From positions 62,001-126,000 of the forward strand of contig NZ_JENB01000019.1 of assembly GCF_000708715.2 (NCBI RefSeq): a stretch of DNA of 64,000 bases, given 5' to 3'. Made by a program: the position numbers and the translations under genes. Source of the DNA: Pseudomonas putida W15Oct28 (GTDB lineage: Bacteria > Pseudomonadota > Gammaproteobacteria > Pseudomonadales > Pseudomonadaceae). Below, one piece after another: positions 27,735-34,957 of this stretch (positions are counted from its first letter, which is position 1; the number at the start of each line of letters is the position of its first letter). Under the pieces are notes generated by a model that was not told the origin of the DNA, did not search any database, and worked only from the letters and a program-made list of their open reading frames with translations.

Positions 27735-29359
27735 GGTTGCGCGACCTGGATGTCGCTGAGGAAGGCAAAGCCTTCGGCTGTCCAGCGGAAGTCCTTGACC
27801 CGTGGTGCGGTGGCGGCTTGCCACACGCGCTCGTACAGCGGGAACGCCGAGGCTTCGTCAACCAGCAGGTCTTGCAACTGGCCGTAGGCCTGGGCGCGTT
27901 GTTCGTCGCGGGTGGCGGTAATGCCGTTATCGAACAAGGTTTGCGCCTTGGCCAGGGTGTGTGGCTCGTAAGTGTTGGTGGCCAAGGTGGCACTGCTGGC
28001 AGCGCGCGGGTCGAGGATGGTCTGCAGGATGATCGGGTCGGCGCGGGTCATGTAGGTGGAGGTGAGGTCGTAGTTGCCCGAGGCGTTGCCGGCCACCCAT
28101 TCGGCACGGGTCAGCACGTTCAGCTTGAGGTCGATGCCTACCTTGCGCAGCTGGTCCTGCACCAGCACATCGCCGGCACTTTCGGCGGGGGTGAGGTTGT
28201 AGCGCAGGGTCAGGCGTTTGCCGTCCTTGTGCCGGTAGCCGTCGTCACCCTTGCTCCAGCCTGCGGCGTCCAGCAGGCGTTCGGCACCCTGTGGGTCGTA
28301 GGCCAGCTTGTCGGCCTGGGGCTTGAAGTACGGCGTGGTCACGTCATACACCCCGGTCACCACCGGGAATTCGGCGTTGTATACGGTGTGGGCGTAGCTG
28401 GTGCGGTCGATGGCCTTCTGCAGGGCCAGGCGCACCTGGCGGTCGCCCAGCAGGCGGTCGTTGCGGGTGTTGGGGTAGAGGTTGAGTGCCGGGCCTGGCA
28501 AGGAGCGGCTCTGGATGGTCGCGCCTTTTGCCTGGAACAGCTTCAGGTCAACTTCAGAAAACGGGTTGCGTGGCCAGAGGATGTCGGCCTTGCCTTGCAG
28601 GAACAGGCCGTTGCGCACGCTTTCTTCGGGGATGTAGCTGATCTCCACGCGGTCCAGGTGGGCGGCGCCGGGGTTCTTGACGTTGGCCGAGGCCCAGGCA
28701 TAGTCCGCCCGCTTGACCAGGCGCGCGCCGACTTCCGGGGTGTAGTGTTCGAGGATGAACGGGCCGGTGCCGATGATTTTGCCCAGCGAACGCTCCTGGG
28801 CGCTGAGCGCGTAGGAGGCCGGGGCGAGGATCGCCAGGTTGGTGGTGGACGTGGCCTGCAGGAAGCCGGCGTTGGGCCGTGACAGCACCAGGCGCACGGT
28901 GAACGGATCGACCACTTCGGCATGGTCGAAGCCGGCCAGGTAGGTGGCGCCGAACGTGGCAGGCAGTTGTGCCGCGAAGGCCTTGTTGCTGTCGAAGGCG
29001 TTTTTCACGGCTTGGGCGTCGAAGCGCTCGCCGTTGCTGAAGGAGACGTCCTGACGCAGGTGGAAGGTGTACTGCAGGGCGTCGTCGCTGACCTCCCAGC
29101 TGCTGGCCAGCCAAGGGATGATGCGGCCTGTGGCCGGGTCCTGGTCGGTGAGCGATTCGGCGACGTTGCGCAGCAGTACGCGGTGCTCCAGCCAGTAGAC
29201 CTGGAACGGGTCGACGCTGACCAGCGTGGTGTTGTCGCCCCAGAAGGCGATGTTCAGGGTTTTGCTGGTGGCATCTTCGCTGGCGGGGGAGCAGGCGGCG
29301 AGTGTGAAGGCCAGGGTGGCGCAGGCCAGCAGGCTTCTGGCCAGGTGGAATGGGGGCAT
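27731..29359 (-). CDS. Peptide-type ABC transporter substrate-binding lipoprotein
   Basis: A 542-residue SBP_bac_5 family solute-binding protein. The N-terminus is a lipoprotein signal with lipobox LAAC (Cys22), so it is anchored in a membrane. Family motifs are PWLASSWEVSDDALQYTFHLRQ-like and the GTGPFILEHY stretch. Such proteins bind oligopeptides, nickel, glutathione or other small organics. The surrounding oxidoreductases suggest a sulfur- or nitrogen-containing organic ligand rather than a peptide. The start at 29359 has AAGGA 8 nt upstream. It is the first transporter gene in the order SBP-permease-permease-ATPase. Confidence 0.9.
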   Translation of the reverse strand: MPPFHLARSLLACATLAFTLAACSPASEDATSKTLNIAFWGDNTTLVSVDPFQVYWLEHRVLLRNVAESLTDQDPATGRIIPWLASSWEVSDDALQYTFHLRQDVSFSNGERFDAQAVKNAFDSNKAFAAQLPATFGATYLAGFDHAEVVDPFTVRLVLSRPNAGFLQATSTTNLAILAPASYALSAQERSLGKIIGTGPFILEHYTPEVGARLVKRADYAWASANVKNPGAAHLDRVEISYIPEESVRNGLFLQGKADILWPRNPFSEVDLKLFQAKGATIQSRSLPGPALNLYPNTRNDRLLGDRQVRLALQKAIDRTSYAHTVYNAEFPVVTGVYDVTTPYFKPQADKLAYDPQGAERLLDAAGWSKGDDGYRHKDGKRLTLRYNLTPAESAGDVLVQDQLRKVGIDLKLNVLTRAEWVAGNASGNYDLTSTYMTRADPIILQTILDPRAASSATLATNTYEPHTLAKAQTLFDNGITATRDEQRAQAYGQLQDLLVDEASAFPLYERVWQAATAPRVKDFRWTAEGFAFLSDIQVAQP

Positions 29360-29398
29360 TGGGCGTTCCTTCAGTGAGGGTTGTTTTTGCCTGTTCTG

Positions 29399-29493
29399 GC
29401 CTCTTCGCGGGCAAGCCCGCTCCCACAGGTTCTGCGCAGTTTTCGGACGTTGTGGAGTCCCTGTGGGAGCGGGTTTACCCGCGAAGAGGCCGG
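29399..29493. repeat. Pair of inverted REP-like units
   Basis: CTCTTCGCGGGCAAGCCCGC and its inverted counterpart (GTGGGAGCGGGTTTACCCGCG) separate the class II aldolase gene from the ABC transporter gene within one apparent operon. Confidence 0.85.
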
Positions 29494-29513
29494 GTCAGGC
29501 CACAGAAAATTTG

Positions 29514-30308
29514 TCAGTTCTGGTAATCCAGCCCCTCCCGATCCAGTTGCCGGATCAAGGCATCCCAATGCCGCTGTATCCCTTCACCCAACCCGTCGGA
29601 AAACCGCTTGGACTGCTCATGCACCTTGGCAATCGCCGCCGGCGCAGCGTGCAGCAACTGGTCATTGCCCCCGGCCTGCGCCGCTACCTGGATGTTGCAG
29701 GCACGTTCTAGCCCGTGCAGCTCACGGAAGGCATGCTCCACGCTGATACCCCCGGTCAGCAGGCCATGGTTGCGCAGGATGAGGATGTTGCTGTCGCCCA
29801 GGTTGGCCACCAGCCGCTGCTGCTCGTCCAGGTCCAGGGCGACGCCTTCGTAGTCGTGGTAGGCCACCCGGCTGTAGTACGCCAGGGCGTGCTGCGAGAT
29901 CGGCAGCAGGCCGTCGCGCTGGGCCGACACCGCCGCGCCATCGCGCGTGTGGGTGTGCAGCACGGCCTTGAGGTCATGCCGGGCGCGGTGGATCGCGCTG
30001 TGAATCACATAACCCGCCTGGTTGATGCCCAGGCCCAGCGGGTCGTCGATGATGGTACCGTCCACGTCCACCTTCACCAGGTTGGACGCGGTGATTTCGT
30101 CGAACAGCAGGCCGAAGGCATTGATCAGAAAGTGCTCGTCAGGCCCCGGCACACGTGCCGAGAAGTGCGTGTAGATGTGGTCGGTCCAGCGGAACAGTGC
30201 GGCCAGGCGGTAGGCCGCCGCCAGTTTTACCCGCACCTCCCATTCTTCGGCGCTGACCCGTTGGCGTACGGTGTTTTCCGGGGCGGTGACGACAGACAGT
30301 GCAGTCAT
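29514..30308 (-). CDS. Class II aldolase/adducin-family protein
   Basis: A 264-residue class II aldolase/adducin-domain protein. Metal-binding histidines appear in HIYTHFSAR and VLHTHTRDGAAVS, with a further ILRNHGLLTGG motif. Members cleave or decarboxylate small hydroxy-carbonyl compounds using Zn2+ or Mn2+. The ATG at 30308 has GGAG 6 nt upstream; an upstream TTG is rejected. It lies in the operon with a 2-hydroxyacid dehydrogenase and an acyl-CoA-dehydrogenase-like enzyme, which suggests processing of the carbon skeleton after heteroatom removal. Substrate unknown. Confidence 0.85.
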   Translation of the reverse strand: MTALSVVTAPENTVRQRVSAEEWEVRVKLAAAYRLAALFRWTDHIYTHFSARVPGPDEHFLINAFGLLFDEITASNLVKVDVDGTIIDDPLGLGINQAGYVIHSAIHRARHDLKAVLHTHTRDGAAVSAQRDGLLPISQHALAYYSRVAYHDYEGVALDLDEQQRLVANLGDSNILILRNHGLLTGGISVEHAFRELHGLERACNIQVAAQAGGNDQLLHAAPAAIAKVHEQSKRFSDGLGEGIQRHWDALIRQLDREGLDYQN

Positions 30309-30332
30309 GGTGTTCTCCAAATAGGTATGGGT

Positions 30333-31277
30333 TCAGTAGCCGCGCTGGGTGTCGACCAGGTTGAGCAGCGGCGCCTGTTCGCGGTAACGGGCAAAGTTGT
30401 CGAGGAATGCCTCGAGCAGCGCGGGGTAGCCGTCCTCGGAAATCGCCGAGGTGTGCGGCGACAGGAAGACCCGTGGGTGGTGGTACAGCGGGTGGCCTGC
30501 CGGCAACGGTTCGGGGTCGGTGACATCAAGGCTGGCGCGGCCGATCAGCCCGTTGTCCAGAGCTTCGAGCAAGGCCTCTTGGTCCAGCAGCCCGCCACGG
30601 GCGATGTTGATCAGGTGCAGCCCGGGCTTGGCGTGGGCCAGCACCTGGCGGTCGATCAGGCCACGGGTGGCGGGGGTGAGCGGGGCGGCGATGACCAGGT
30701 GATCGCTGCCGGCAAACAGCTGTTGCAGGTTGTCGACGCGCTGCACGCCCGGCACCTCGGCAATGGGCTGGCCTGGGCGGTTCAGCGCCAGTACCGGCAT
30801 GCCCAGGGCGTTTGCCTTGCGTGCCAGGCTCTGGCCGATGCTGCCAAAGCCGAAGATGCCCAAGGTGCGGCCACGCACCGGGGCCAGCGGGGTCAGGCGC
30901 CAGTCGGCGTCCTTGACCCACAGGCCCGGCAGCTGTTTGGCCGCGGCAAACACCAAGGCCAGGGCGAATTCGGCCACCTGCTCGGCATTGGCGCCGCGGC
31001 CACTGGTGACCGGCGGGCCCTGAAACACCCAGCCGGGGTAGAAGTCGATGCCCGAGGACACCACCTGCACCCAGCGCAACGACCACGGCCAGCCCGCTGG
31101 CGGGTTGTCCACGCGGTTACCGCGTACATTGATCGGGCGCACGATGAACACATCGGCGGGTACGTCCAGTTGCAACTGGCCCGGGGCGATATCAATCACC
31201 TCATGGTCGGGCAGCCGATCACGCAGGTATTGGTTGGCCGGTGCGTCCAGCTGGCTGGCGATGATCGAGTGGCTCAT
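30333..31277 (-). CDS. D-2-hydroxyacid dehydrogenase (NAD(P)-binding)
   Basis: A 314-residue D-isomer-specific 2-hydroxyacid dehydrogenase. The Rossmann motif GIFGFGSIGQSLARKA is preceded by RGRTL. Catalytic Arg is in NIARGGLLDQEAL, and the Glu and His in the DVTDPEPLPAGHPLY and LSPHTS stretches. It reduces a 2-keto acid or oxidises a D-2-hydroxy acid. The ATG at 31277 overlaps the upstream stop (ATGA), showing coupling. The operon context with aldolase and flavin enzymes is unusual for this family. Substrate unknown. Confidence 0.88.
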   Translation of the reverse strand: MSHSIIASQLDAPANQYLRDRLPDHEVIDIAPGQLQLDVPADVFIVRPINVRGNRVDNPPAGWPWSLRWVQVVSSGIDFYPGWVFQGPPVTSGRGANAEQVAEFALALVFAAAKQLPGLWVKDADWRLTPLAPVRGRTLGIFGFGSIGQSLARKANALGMPVLALNRPGQPIAEVPGVQRVDNLQQLFAGSDHLVIAAPLTPATRGLIDRQVLAHAKPGLHLINIARGGLLDQEALLEALDNGLIGRASLDVTDPEPLPAGHPLYHHPRVFLSPHTSAISEDGYPALLEAFLDNFARYREQAPLLNLVDTQRGY

Positions 31278-32410
31278 GCCGCCACCTCCGCCAGGGCGGC
31301 ACGGCCGACATGGCCGAGCACAACGTCGTCCTGAGGCGTGTGGATGCGGCTGCACAGCACATCACGGTAGTGCCGCTCCAGGGGGTTGCGCCGCGACAGG
31401 CCAGGGTTGCCGGCAGCCTCGATGGCCAGTTCCACAGCCTGGATGGCGTTGCGGCTGACCAGGTGCTTGAGCTGCCCGGCGTGGCGCGGGTCGACCTGCC
31501 CGGTCACGGCCGCATTCAACAGGCTCTGGTTGGCGAACAGCAAGGTGTCGATGCGGCCGACCACGTCCTGAAAACGTGGCAGGCTGGCCAGCGGTGCACC
31601 GAGGTTGGACGGCGTGCGCTGGTTCAGGAACTGTACCAGCCAGTCACGTGCGGCCTGGGCCACCCCGTCGTACAGCGCAGGCAGCAACACCGCCATCCAC
31701 AGCAGGGCTGTGCTGTCGAGCTCGGCGCGCGGTGCGCTGGCCGGGCTGACGCTGACGGCATGATCGAGCGGGATCAGCACCTCGTCAAACTGCACTTCAT
31801 GGCTGCAGGTGGCGCGCATGCCCAGGTGGTCCCAGTCTTCGACGATACGGATGCCCGGGGTGTCCTTGTGCACCAGGAAGCCGCCCACCAGTGGGTCCTG
31901 GTCGTCGCTGCGGGCCCAGACCAGGTACCAGGTCAAGCCATGGCTGCCAGTGGAGTAGATCTTGCGCCCGGACAACCGCCAGCCTTCGGCGGTGCGCCGG
32001 GCGACGGTGGCCGGCAGGCCGCCACGGGCGGGTGTGCCCAGTTCTGGTTCGACGCGAAAGGCGTTGATCAGCGCGCCATCGGCCACCGCGTTGCGGGCCA
32101 CCTGCAGGCGCAGGTGCTCGGGCCAGCGGTCTTCGTCCTGCAGGCGGAAGTGCTGCAGGTACTGCATCACCAGGATCAGTGCGGTGGACGGGCAACCTTT
32201 GCCGACCGCGGCGATGACCTGGCGCGCACTGGCCAGGTCGGCGCCACCGCCGCCCAATGCGCGGGGCACGGTGAAACCCAGCAGGCCGTGGCGGTGCAGC
32301 AGGTCGAAGTTGTCGGCGGGGAACTGGCCGCTGCGGTCATAGCGTTCGGCGTTGGCGGCCAGGGCCTGGGTGAGTTCGACAAGCGCGCTGGCGGAAGGGG
32401 GGTGACTCAT
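31274..32410 (-). CDS. Acyl-CoA dehydrogenase-fold flavoprotein, SfnB/DszC-like
   Basis: A 378-residue ACAD-superfamily flavoprotein with N-terminal helical, middle beta and C-terminal domains (LGFTVPRALGGGGAD, RKIYSTGSHG, DHLGMRATCSHEV). The catalytic Glu base of true acyl-CoA dehydrogenases is not obvious. The closest resemblance is to the SfnB/DszC group, flavin-dependent monooxygenases or sulfur-metabolism proteins. It is the first gene of the seven-gene operon running to the ABC ATPase, and the second copy of the shared 32-bp element lies 59 nt upstream. An organosulfur or amine oxidation role is inferred. Confidence 0.82.
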   Translation of the reverse strand: MSHPPSASALVELTQALAANAERYDRSGQFPADNFDLLHRHGLLGFTVPRALGGGGADLASARQVIAAVGKGCPSTALILVMQYLQHFRLQDEDRWPEHLRLQVARNAVADGALINAFRVEPELGTPARGGLPATVARRTAEGWRLSGRKIYSTGSHGLTWYLVWARSDDQDPLVGGFLVHKDTPGIRIVEDWDHLGMRATCSHEVQFDEVLIPLDHAVSVSPASAPRAELDSTALLWMAVLLPALYDGVAQAARDWLVQFLNQRTPSNLGAPLASLPRFQDVVGRIDTLLFANQSLLNAAVTGQVDPRHAGQLKHLVSRNAIQAVELAIEAAGNPGLSRRNPLERHYRDVLCSRIHTPQDDVVLGHVGRAALAEVAA

Positions 32411-32468
32411 GGGTATTCATCCCTGGAACACGGTGGGTTTCTAAGACCGTATTCGTATGAATGACCGC

Positions 32469-32500
32469 TGTAAAAGTCTTTTTGGTTCTATGCTAATTAT
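32469..32500 (-). promoter_or_regulatory. 32-bp element shared with the LLM operon (copy 2)
   Basis: On the minus strand it reads ATAATTAGCATAGAACC followed by AAAAAGACTTTTACA, 28 of 32 identical to the copy at 24071-24102. It lies 59 nt upstream of the ACAD-like gene. The first 18 bases are identical, as expected for a promoter core or a specific binding site. Confidence 0.62.
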
Positions 32501-32566
32501 TAATTGTGAGAATTACATTTGTATTTGGTTATGCGTGTTAGTTATTTTATTGCTGGTGAATTGCTA

Positions 32567-32610
32567 GGGCTGCTACGCAGCCCAATCGCGACGCAAGGCC
32601 GCTCCCACAG
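32567..32610. repeat. Single REP-like unit
   Basis: GGGCTGCTACGCAGCCC hairpin followed by ATCGCGACGCAAGGCCGCTC, the REP motif without an inverted partner nearby. It lies between the LysR gene and the ACAD operon. Confidence 0.75.
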
Positions 32611-32674
32611 TGATCGCGCAAACCTTTAGATTTTGATCAGGACAGTTGCTCCCATAAGGGATTGCGCTATTAGC

Positions 32675-33565
32675 TCACCCGCACAGTTGCTGCCCGGCCA
32701 CCCGGCCAAACAGCTCGACCGGCTCTTGCAGGTTGCCCAGGTAGCGTGGGTGGAACAGCCACAAATCCACCTGCGGCTTGAAGTCCGTCACGTTGACCAC
32801 GTCTAGCGCATCGCGGTGTCGGCTGTTCTGCAACAAGGGTTCGGGCACCAGCCCAAGCCCCTGCCCATTGGCCACCAGCCCCAGCTGCAGCTCGGTGCCA
32901 AAGGTCTCCAGGTTGATCGACAGCCTCAGCCCCTGTTCGCTCAGGGCGCGCTGCAGCCCGGCGCGAAAGCCGCAACCATCGGGGTTGAGCACCCAGCCAC
33001 GGGTGTAGCAGTCCTTGAGCTTGAGGCTGCGTTTGCCGGTACTGCCCTTGGCCGCTACCACCCGCAGCGGCATGCGGGCGATCGACTGGCTGGCGATGCC
33101 CTCGGGGAAGATCTTGCCGGGCGGGAACAGTGCCGCCGCGGCATCCAGCTCGCCGTTTTCCATGCGTGCAATCAGGCTGCTGCCCCAGCCACTGGTGACC
33201 TGGGTGCGCAGGTCGGGGTAGGTTTCACGAATCTGTGCCAAGGCATCGAGCAGCACCACATCGCCAAGGGTTTGCGGCACGCCCAGGCGCAGGGTACCGG
33301 ACGGGGCCCCGTCGTTGGCCACCAGCTCGCGCAGCGAGTCGATCTCACGCAAGATGGCCTTGCACTGCTCGTACACCCGCAGGCCCATGGGGGTTGGTTT
33401 CAGCGGTTTGGTGTTGCGGTCGAGCAGGGTGGCGCCCAGGTCTTCCTCGAAGTTCTGCACCCGGCGGGTGATGGCCGGCTGGGTCAGTTGCAGGGCCTCG
33501 GCGGCAAGGTTGGTCGACTGGCAACGGATGACCGCCACGAAGGCGTCCATGTCATCGATTTTCAT
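32675..33565 (-). CDS. LysR-family transcriptional regulator
   Basis: A 296-residue LTTR with an N-terminal winged helix-turn-helix (FVAVIRCQSTNLAAEALQLTQPAITRRV) and a substrate-binding domain with co-inducer-site stretches (GTLRLGVPQTLGD, LVANGQGLGLVPEPLL). It lies immediately upstream of the ACAD operon on the same strand, so it is a candidate activator of the operons carrying the shared 32-bp element. It is not CysB or Cbl by sequence. No strong Shine-Dalgarno is seen before ATG 33565. Confidence 0.9.
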   Translation of the reverse strand: MKIDDMDAFVAVIRCQSTNLAAEALQLTQPAITRRVQNFEEDLGATLLDRNTKPLKPTPMGLRVYEQCKAILREIDSLRELVANDGAPSGTLRLGVPQTLGDVVLLDALAQIRETYPDLRTQVTSGWGSSLIARMENGELDAAAALFPPGKIFPEGIASQSIARMPLRVVAAKGSTGKRSLKLKDCYTRGWVLNPDGCGFRAGLQRALSEQGLRLSINLETFGTELQLGLVANGQGLGLVPEPLLQNSRHRDALDVVNVTDFKPQVDLWLFHPRYLGNLQEPVELFGRVAGQQLCG

Positions 33566-33649
33566 ATTCGGCGCTCACATATTGGGGCGGTGGGACATAC
33601 CAGAGGAGAATAATCCTCAATGGCCGGATTGTCACAGCACCTGTGCACC

Positions 33650-34696
33650 TCATGCGCTCTCGCGGGCAATCAACTCACACGCCAACAGGTTCAGCCGCTG
33701 CACTTCACCCTCACACGCCACCACACCGAGGTGCTGTAGCACGCGCAACGCCGCCATTTCACCAATTTCCCGCGAAGGCGGGCGGAGTGTGGTCAGGCTG
33801 GGCAGCAGCATGTCGGCAAAGGGGTAGTCACCAAAGCCGACAATGGCCATGTCTTGCGGCAGGCGCAAACCGGCGCGCTGGCCCGCCAGCAGGGCGCCGG
33901 CAGCCAGGTTGTCGTTGGCGAAGATGATCGCCTCGGGCCGTGGGTTGCGGCGGATCAGCGCTTCCATGGCCTGCTTCCCCGCCTCGAACGGCGCGCAGTC
34001 GGCCGAGGGCACGAACACCCACGGCTCCAGCCCGGCTTCCCGCAACGCCTCGATATAGCCATCGCGCCGCTCCAGCGCACTTAAATCGCCGGCCGCGCTG
34101 TTCTGCACGAAAGCGATGCGCCGGTGGCCCTTGTCCAGCAGGTAGCGGCAGGCCTGCATGCCCACCTGATGATGAAGGAAACCCACTTGCAAGGGCGACC
34201 GCTCAGGGCGGTAGTCCCAGATTTCCACCACGGGCACGTCTGCGTCGGCCAGCATTTTTTCGGTGGCCGGGCTGTGGAAATGGCTGGTCACCACCAACGC
34301 TGCCGGCGACCAGCCGAGAAAGGCCCGCACCGCGCTTTCTTCCTGCGCTTCGCTGAAGTAACTGGACGCCAGCAACAACTGGTAGCCATGGCGGCTGAGG
34401 GTATCGCTGAACGCCTGGATCGTCTGGGCGAAGATCGGCCCGGAGATGTTCGGTATCACCATCCCGACAATGCGCCCGCGGGCAGACGCCAGCCCCCCGG
34501 CCACCAGGTTGGGCACATAGCCCAGCGCCTGCACGGCGGCTTCGATGCGCTCGCGCAAAGGCGGCGAAACCTGGTCTGGCTGGTTGAAGTAGCGCGACAC
34601 GCTGATGGCCGAAACCTCAGCGGCCCGTGCCACCTCGGCGAGGGTGACACGGCCTGCGCCGCGGCGCTTGCGGGGGGGATCCTTGGCCTGGCTCAC
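33650..34696 (-). CDS. LacI-family transcriptional regulator
   Basis: A 348-residue LacI-family regulator similar to GntR/PtxS types. The helix-turn-helix is VTLAEVARAAEVSAISVSRY and the hinge NLVAGGLASARG. The effector domain has NDNLAAGALL and GFGDYPFADMLLP. The start is a GTG at 34696 with AGGAGG 8 nt upstream. AGCGCT palindromes lie at 34726-34738 and 34827-34840 in the divergent region shared with the TonB receptor operon, so it likely controls that operon and itself. A sugar-type regulator over an organosulfur-like operon is uncommon. Confidence 0.9.
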   Translation of the reverse strand: MSQAKDPPRKRRGAGRVTLAEVARAAEVSAISVSRYFNQPDQVSPPLRERIEAAVQALGYVPNLVAGGLASARGRIVGMVIPNISGPIFAQTIQAFSDTLSRHGYQLLLASSYFSEAQEESAVRAFLGWSPAALVVTSHFHSPATEKMLADADVPVVEIWDYRPERSPLQVGFLHHQVGMQACRYLLDKGHRRIAFVQNSAAGDLSALERRDGYIEALREAGLEPWVFVPSADCAPFEAGKQAMEALIRRNPRPEAIIFANDNLAAGALLAGQRAGLRLPQDMAIVGFGDYPFADMLLPSLTTLRPPSREIGEMAALRVLQHLGVVACEGEVQRLNLLACELIARESA

Positions 34697-34725
34697 CGGG
34701 CTGCCTCCTGGGGAAATGGCGCGAT

Positions 34726-34738
34726 GGTAGCGCTAACG
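34726..34738. promoter_or_regulatory. LacI-type operator next to the regulator start
   Basis: GGTAGCGCTAACG is a half-conserved copy of the perfect palindrome 100 bp away, centred on AGCGCT. It lies 30 nt upstream of the LacI-family GTG start, suggesting autoregulation. Confidence 0.6.
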
Positions 34739-34826
34739 GAACGGCGCTTGGCAAATAGCTTTATTGCATATCAATCTGACTTTTAAGTATTTGACGTGCT
34801 AAGCGAAGCCCTCCGATACTTGCTCA

Positions 34827-34840
34827 TGTTAGCGCTAACA
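34827..34840. promoter_or_regulatory. Perfect 14-bp LacI-type operator TGTTAGCGCTAACA
   Basis: The palindrome is perfect over 14 bp with the LacI-family central CG. It lies 118 nt upstream of the TonB receptor start, in the promoter region divergent from the LacI gene. The linked regulator is the obvious binder. Confidence 0.8.
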
Positions 34841-34957
34841 AGCGCAGCTGTTGGCAAGCGCCTGCCACTCGCACGAGCGAGACCAGACAACCGCAGCAAC
34901 TTCGTGTCGGCCCCGTCAGAAGGGGGCCTGGTCTGGTTTCCCGAGGCAGTGAGCACC

